Positions 59,332 to 64,000 of a stretch of 64,000 nucleotides of DNA are shown piece by piece (the stretch's first letter is position 1; each line of letters starts with the position of its first letter). The position numbers were made by a program, and so were the translations under genes. Under the pieces are notes generated by a model, which saw nothing but the letters and a program-made list of their open reading frames with translations, had not been told where the DNA came from and did not search any database. The stretch covers positions 126,365,735 to 126,429,734 of the forward strand of contig OY987298.1 of NCBI GenBank assembly GCA_963920635.1. The letters are read 5' to 3'. Source of the stretch: Pseudeuparius sepicola (lineage: Eukaryota; Arthropoda; Insecta; Coleoptera; Anthribidae).

Positions 59332-60095
59332 TTTGGGGGGGGGGGGTTAGTTTGAGAAGTAAATAAAACAACAAAAATATACTTATATGAAATTTAATAT
59401 CTATATATCCATCCGAAAAACTACGACATATATTTATAAAGTTCTTAACTTTAAAGGAAATGGATAAATTAATTTCGTTCCTCTGCGCTATATCTAAAAC
59501 CATTAAAGAAGAAATCTTCGGCTTTTTCTTTTAAATATATCTACTACTTCATCTGCATGAATTTCTGTTCCATAGTGAATGTTCATTAGAGCCAAACCAT
59601 TAAGTCTGTTTTCACTTGTAGTGTTTCGTAAATAGTTTTTCAGTCTCCTTAGGCTCGAGAAAGACCTCTCTGGGGTAGCAGTGGATACAGGAATGGTAGC
59701 CAAGATTTGTAGTAATGTGTAAATATTAGGATAAAGGTTTTTATCGCACATATCTAGGCATTCCAAACTAGATTTCGGGGTAGGCAGTCTTCTTATCAGC
59801 ATGCAAGGTAGCTGAAGCTTTGATAGCTAAATCCAAATTTGTTTCTTTATTAGAAACCCCTTGACCTTGACTACACCATTTTTTCCAGTAGTCCATACCT
59901 TTAGGTTTACCACCCTTCCTTTTTTTCCCCTCCATTTTTCGACAGTAATAATGATTCACGTCTCTATCCTTAACAAGGATAGATAATATTACCTATCCTT
60001 AACAAGGATAGATAATATTAGGTAATATTTTGCTTATTTCGGGGGCGGGGGGGGGGGTTGAACCCCCGAAACCCCCCCCCCTTGGCTACGCCCGT
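59332..60095 (-). mobile_element. Internally deleted hAT element
   Basis: Compared with copy A of the host repeat, foreign DNA starts at a G13 run (59332) and ends near 60095. The right side shows GGGGGTTGAACCCCCGAAACC and GGCTACGCC, the sort of sequence found next to CAGTGGCGTAGCC ends of Zaphod-like hAT elements. The gene runs on the minus strand and only the two ends of the coding region remain. Confidence 0.65.
59503..59959 (-). pseudogene. hAT transposase remnant (ZMYM1-like), N- and C-terminal pieces
   Basis: The minus strand first encodes a basic N-terminus (MEGKKRKGGKPKGMDYW...) and then, after a frame change near 59780, a C-terminal block. That block contains ILATIPVSTATPERSFSSLR, YLRNTTSENRLNGLALMNIH and EVVDIF. 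This is the hAT dimerisation domain (Dimer_Tnp_hAT), where the pattern P-S-S/T-x-x-x-E-R-S-F-S is diagnostic. The zinc-finger and RNase-H-like catalytic regions are deleted. It cannot catalyse transposition. Confidence 0.8.
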
Positions 60096-60834
60096 GCCGT
60101 CGAGGAAAGCTTTAGTTATATACCTGGCTGTAAGTCAAATTGTATTAATTTTGGGCTTTCCAAAGGACGAAAATTTAAGAATAAAATTATTAAGGGCCAC
60201 TTGCATAGACAAACTGAAGTATCCTTTAAAATTAAAGGAGCTTTCTAACAATCCAACCATTCTATAGTATATATTATTGCAAAAGTTTCTTTACCTAATG
60301 TTAAAGTCAAAAGATAATTTAGTTGAATGTATTATGAAACTGACCCTAACTGCCATTTCAATCAGAAGAGATTACTCTCCTTCACAACATGCTGTTCTTT
60401 GTTCGCTTGTTGTTTGTATTTTTATGAAAATTAAGCCATAAGGGAAGATAGGTAATCATCATTTGCCTGATGGCGTACTTTGGGAAAAATTCTCACAAGA
60501 ATTAGACTTACAACAAGATGAGTCCCCTCTATTTGCCCAAATTTATCATATTATTTGTCGAAAATGTACCTATCCACACCAGGAATCGTACTTGTTATAA
60601 ATACTTATAACTTTTATGTATATTTAGTTATAGTTACTTGTTACTGCTTTTATTGTCTGTTAAACAAACGTACCTACTTACTTAGGTACCTAATTATTAA
60701 GGGTTGAACATTTATTAGAAAAGATAAACTAAGCCAAAGTGCAGACTGCTCTATACTGCATAGACCCGTTGAACCGTCCCGCTGCGGCGTTGCCACATGT
60801 TTGCATAGGGCTTGCAAGCTTGCGAAGGTTGTGG

Positions 60835-62160
60835 GAGTGAACTTCAATAAACTGCACAGGAATGAGATATTATTATTATATCTTCAAATGTAGCGGTACC
60901 ATTGAGTGAAAAATTAAAAAAGAGGCGCACATTATTTGTCAAGTTGCCTTGCAAAAATTTGATCTATTGCAAATCTGCGAAATTCTCCCTGCTTTTAGCT
61001 ATTCTATACTGTCATCAAAAGTTTTAAATTTCTCTCAAGCGTCTCCCGTCTCCCTGCAGCCGAAACACACAGAGTCAAGTAAATAATTCCATCTTATCAG
61101 CCACCCTGATGTGACCTCATACATGAAGTGCCTCGTCACGTGTTAGAACTTAACCGGGGGCATGAATCCTTCTACGCCGATCCGGAGGCTTCACCTCTCG
61201 CTAAGTTTAATTAGGGTCGAGGAGCTTTAGCAGGCAAAGTAAAAGTTGAATCTTGGGGGTAGTCACGCGGCTCTCGCCTTTGTAGTCGACACGAGGAGAC
61301 ACATTTCGCCGATGGCGACGTAAACTTATTAATTACTTCAAATTGTTATTAACGATTTTCTTTGTCGGCCGCGGGAGAGGGGATGCTAATTAGATGTGAT
61401 GAAATTATTTCGAAGAGGTAAATATTACCGTTTTTAATCGAAAATAAATTGCTGCCGTAGAAAATAAAGGGTTCGGTTCTGCGTTGCCTAAAATTTATAT
61501 AAAAAATAAATATTAAATAAAAATAAAAGTACCAGCAGATTAACATCAGAAAGTTTTGTAGCACTACATGAAGTGCATGTGTCCAAAATTGTAATATCGA
61601 GTATAATCTCACATAGGTGCTAAGTATATCACAATATACAAGCAAAAGTGTGTGTGTTACAAAAAAAACACGCGAATAAACGGTGAACTGGATAAGTAGC
61701 TACAAGCAAAATCATTTCACTTTCTAATTGCCGATATAGGCTTAATTTAGTTTGTTATTGATTCTCTTTGAAGAGGGCGATCTGAGTTGGGGACGCCCAC
61801 GCCACATATGGGATTCACTTCGTCGATACATCTAAAATTTTAGCTTATTGTTTTGGTTATTACCAAGTTTTTTTGTATTTGCATTAAACAAATGTTATCT
61901 ATACTTTGCATAGCGATCTGCGATAATGCTATAAAACATCAATAATATTTATTGTTGTTATAGTGTTCAGGAAATAGGTCCATAAAACTTAGAAATCCCT
62001 GACGGGGGTATTTGATGTAACTTTTTTGATCCAAAGCCTCCTTGATAATTTACAACCTATTAAATACAAGGACAATATAAGTTAAACAAATCAATTTAGG
62101 TGGAGATGCACACCTTATTACACTTAACTATTTCAGAGTACTTTCGTTTTTTTTTGTAAT
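60835..62160. other. Non-coding; candidate unique segment
   Basis: At about 61020-61480 the base composition is mixed and no copy is seen elsewhere in the window. TTAATTA and TAATTAG homeodomain-type cores occur several times. It could be a regulatory segment of a neighbouring gene, but one sequence cannot show that. The rest is A/T-rich. Confidence 0.3.
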
Positions 62161-62164
62161 GTAC

Positions 62165-62500
62165 AGGCGCGGCCTCATAAATATTTCCACTAGGCATGAG
62201 GAATGAGGAAGAAATCAAGAATTTCGGGTAATTTTGTAGAATTGCGCCAATTATACTGCTTCTCAAATCAACAACTTCCCCTAGATTCCTTCAAACCACC
62301 CCGCTCCTCTCCACAGAAAATAAGAATTGAGTTGACTGACGTATTAATACACCAGTCAACGAAAATAGGTTAAATCGCTGCATTATTATTACAATAATTT
62401 TATAAGTGGATTTAAAGTTTTGTACTGCTCCTTGGTGTCTTGGGATTCACGTATCGTGAAATTACCACGCATTTCTTTGAAGTGGTATTAGCATAGCCTA
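62165..62500 (+). repeat. Third, partial copy of the 55884-57445 repeat
   Basis: GGCGCGGCCTCATAAAT, CACTAGGCATGAG, AATTTCGGGTAA, GTGGATTTAAAGTTTTGTA and GATTCACGTATCGTGAAATT follow the order of the left arm. An additional GTTGACTGACGTATTAA word, shared with the MITE at 21469, sits in the middle. Confidence 0.8.
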
Positions 62501-62653
62501 AGGAATAACTACCCGCGACACTCAAGCCCGCGCCGGGAGTCAAAACAGAGTCTGGCGGAATGAAGCCGGAGTGAAGCGAGCGTCAGTACTGTCGAGCGTT
62601 CGGAGCGTGCGGATTAAATTTATCGGGGCCGGACTAAACGTTTTCTCCCAAGG

Positions 62654-62750
62654 ATGGGCAAAGGCAGAGAGGCTTGTGCAGTGGCTGGTTGCGGAAACAC
62701 TTATAAAAACTGTGCATATAGTTTTTTCTTTTTCCTAAAGAAGAAATCGG
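62654..62750 (+). CDS. Candidate first exon of a THAP-domain protein
   Basis: ATG at 62654 starts a frame whose peptide begins MGKGREACAVAGC, then GNTYKNCAYSF, a run of F and KKKSG. It ends at a GTAAAT splice donor (62751). THAP domains start with C-x(2-4)-C followed by a stretch leading to F-P; here C8 and C13 have the spacing C-A-V-A-G-C, and the expected F-P reads F-L. The upstream 120 bp is GC-rich. The partner exon with the W, the second C-x2-H pair and AVPTIF-type ending was not found in the remaining 1.2 kb. THAP domains occur in cellular regulators and in P-type transposases; I cannot tell which. Confidence 0.45.
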
Positions 62751-62759
62751 GTAAATTTA

Positions 62760-63088
62760 GAATATGAATATTGGTGATTATTGTTTACTTTAGGGGCTTT
62801 TCCAGAAACGTGTGAGTTCGAGGTATTTTCGCCGGGCTTGGTAATCTGTATTCTGGTTAATATGCAGTTTTTCGCGAGCATAAAAACTAAAACTAATGAT
62901 TGTTATTTACATTCGAAGATGCGTAAGTGCTTATAGGTAATTTTAAGGGTCCATCCATGTCCCTATTTTCCAGATGCTTATTTGAAGAAATTGTATGCCA
63001 GAGTTAGGATTTATTATACATTAAAATATGTACATAAAAATTTTAAAGAAAAAATAGAAACACAAAACTCATCATTTGGAAACATATG
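62760..63088. other. Non-coding, no feature recognised
   Basis: A/T-rich, with no continuation of the THAP-like frame that I could recognise. Confidence 0.4.
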
Positions 63089-63211
63089 TAACCACTGTTT
63101 TTTTACTTGTAAACTTTTTATTTTTCATTTTCCGGCAAAAAGTCAATCTTTATAAAAAGTTTTGCTTGTTTTGAAATGTGAAATCCAATACCAGATTTTT
63201 GAAAAGTTATA

Positions 63212-63707
63212 CAGGGCGTTCGAAAAGTTCAAAATACTAAAATCGTGTCAAGAGTAAAGTGCTCTTTTTTCAAAGCTAGCGGAAAATGTTATTCGAGAAA
63301 GTGGTTTCTAAAAAAACAAAGGGCCCAGATCTCAGATATTAATAGATTCTAATAAAATTCAGGAAATAGTCGATTTTTTAAAATGTGGTTCAAGATATTA
63401 AGAGCAATAATGTGTTACTACGGTTTATTCAGGAAGCATTGGAAAACAAGTAAACATGGAAGCCCTGAAGTGTTTGAGGCGTACCATAGACAGGTTCATC
63501 CGATCTGGGTCTGTTTACAAAAAAGAAACGTCAAAAAGTTAAAAATATAATATTTCTTGAAGTTTATTAGAATCTATTATTATCGGAGATTTGGACCTTT
63601 TGTTGTATTAGGAACCACTTTCTCAAATAACATTTCTCGCTAACTTTGAAAAAAAAGCACTTTACTCTTGACACTATTTTAGTATTTTGAACTTTTCGGA
63701 CGCCCTG
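63212..63707. mobile_element. 496-bp inner TIR element
   Basis: CAGGGCGTTCGAAAAGTTC and its inverted counterpart (GAACTTTTCGGACGCCCTG) are flanked by TA. The arms pair for about 150 bp, including a CAAGAGTAAAGTG / CACTTTACTCTTG pair shared with inner elements at 8.9 kb and, in weaker form, 23.3 kb. Confidence 0.85.
63425..63540 (+). pseudogene. Helix-turn-helix piece of a DUF4817-type transposase
   Basis: Two frames of the plus strand give RKHWKTSKHGSPEVFEAYH and then DRFIRSGSVYKKETSKS. The second resembles the R-F-R-x-T-G-S-V-x-x-K-K end of the N-terminal domain seen at 22280-22500. Only this small part is left in the centre of the inner element. Confidence 0.45.
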
Positions 63708-63814
63708 TATTGGATTTCCCAGTTTCAAAACAAGCAAAACTATTGATAAAAATGACTTTTTGCCGAAAAATGAAAAATACAAAAGTTTACAAGTATACGG
63801 GGACACACTGTATA

Positions 63815-64000
63815 TATCTTGGATATTTTTTATATATTGCCGTTGGAACGACAGTTCCATTTATTTTTGATTTTAAAAATACTTATTTTTTACCTGTATT
63901 GTATTTATTCAAAATTCCATGGAAAGATTTTAAGGACGCATTGTTGAGATACCTACAAAAATAACTACTTAGGTAGACTTTTTTTCTTATAAATATACTG
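63815..64000. other. Non-coding end of window
   Basis: Nothing recognised. Confidence 0.4.

Larger units (their letters stand above)
59069..60832 (+). repeat. Dispersed repeat, copy B, interrupted by a hAT element
   Basis: Matches copy A (47683-48480) on both sides of the hAT fragment at 59332-60095. About 50-60 bp of copy A sequence is missing at the insertion point. An extra segment of about 110 bp lies at 60413-60510; across it a frame reads HHLPDGVLWEKFSQELDLQQ and stays open to a stop shortly after CRKCTYPHQES. I do not recognise this peptide. Confidence 0.75.
63089..63810. mobile_element. Outer fold-back element containing a second element
   Basis: The right end GGGGACACACTG (63799-63810) is followed by TA. 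The blocks ACTTGTAAAC, TTTTTCATTTTCCGGCAAAA and GTTTTGCTTGTTTTGAAA at 63100-63180 are inverted copies of 63715-63800. The left terminus is decayed around 63089-63100. A related right end occurs at 23472. Confidence 0.65.

Overview
The window looks like gene-poor, repeat-dominated nuclear DNA of an insect. It is A/T-rich and contains no intact host protein gene that I can support. Evidence for an insect is the mobile-element content (piggyBac, intron-bearing DUF4817/DDE mariner-like, hAT, PIF/Harbinger), a short run of the insect telomere motif CCTAA/TTAGG, and a eukaryotic tRNA-Pro. I cannot name the order or species. The window could be intergenic or lie in a large intron.

The best coding feature is a near-complete piggyBac element at 33009-35445. 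It has perfect 13-bp inverted ends, TTAA target duplications, a 187-bp 5' intron and all catalytic aspartates. Its C-terminal cysteine-rich domain is shifted out of frame. Other transposase remnants are an intron-bearing DDE transposase on the minus strand (39174-39605), a DUF4817-type relic (22280-22770), a Harbinger relic (26679-26900) and a hAT C-terminus (59503-59959). A THAP-like first exon lies at 62654-62750.

The dominant structure is a set of at least 13 complete fold-back elements with CAGGG/CAGTG-type ends and TA target duplications. They cover about 9 kb and several have arms of 400-580 bp. Locations are 2.8-4.0, 4.8-5.6, 8.8-9.2, 15.2-16.1, 19.6-20.5, 22.9-23.3, 24.6-26.0, 31.6-32.8, 37.9-38.6, 45.6-45.7, 53.0, 57.9-58.3 and 63.2-63.7 kb. 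Many are nested. One family carries a canonical RFX X-box in its arms. Other palindromic repeats without clear TA ends lie at 1.9-2.4, 21.5, 39.8-41.7, 42.4-43.0, 49.7-50.8 and 55.9-57.4 kb.

The most unusual items are: (1) a full type I hammerhead ribozyme motif at 27516-27586, with a truncated sister copy 527 bp upstream, plus a weaker minus-strand hammerhead at 50230-50274 and two degenerate ones near 40.4 and 41.2 kb, suggesting Penelope-like or retrozyme-like elements; (2) a 36-bp and a 33-bp hairpin insertion of the same sequence at 21.2 and 55.75 kb, each flanked by a perfect 7-bp target duplication; (3) an interleaved A-B-A'-B' palindrome at 42.4-43.0 kb. Everything here comes from reading the sequence by eye, so repeat boundaries without a stated target duplication are approximate.
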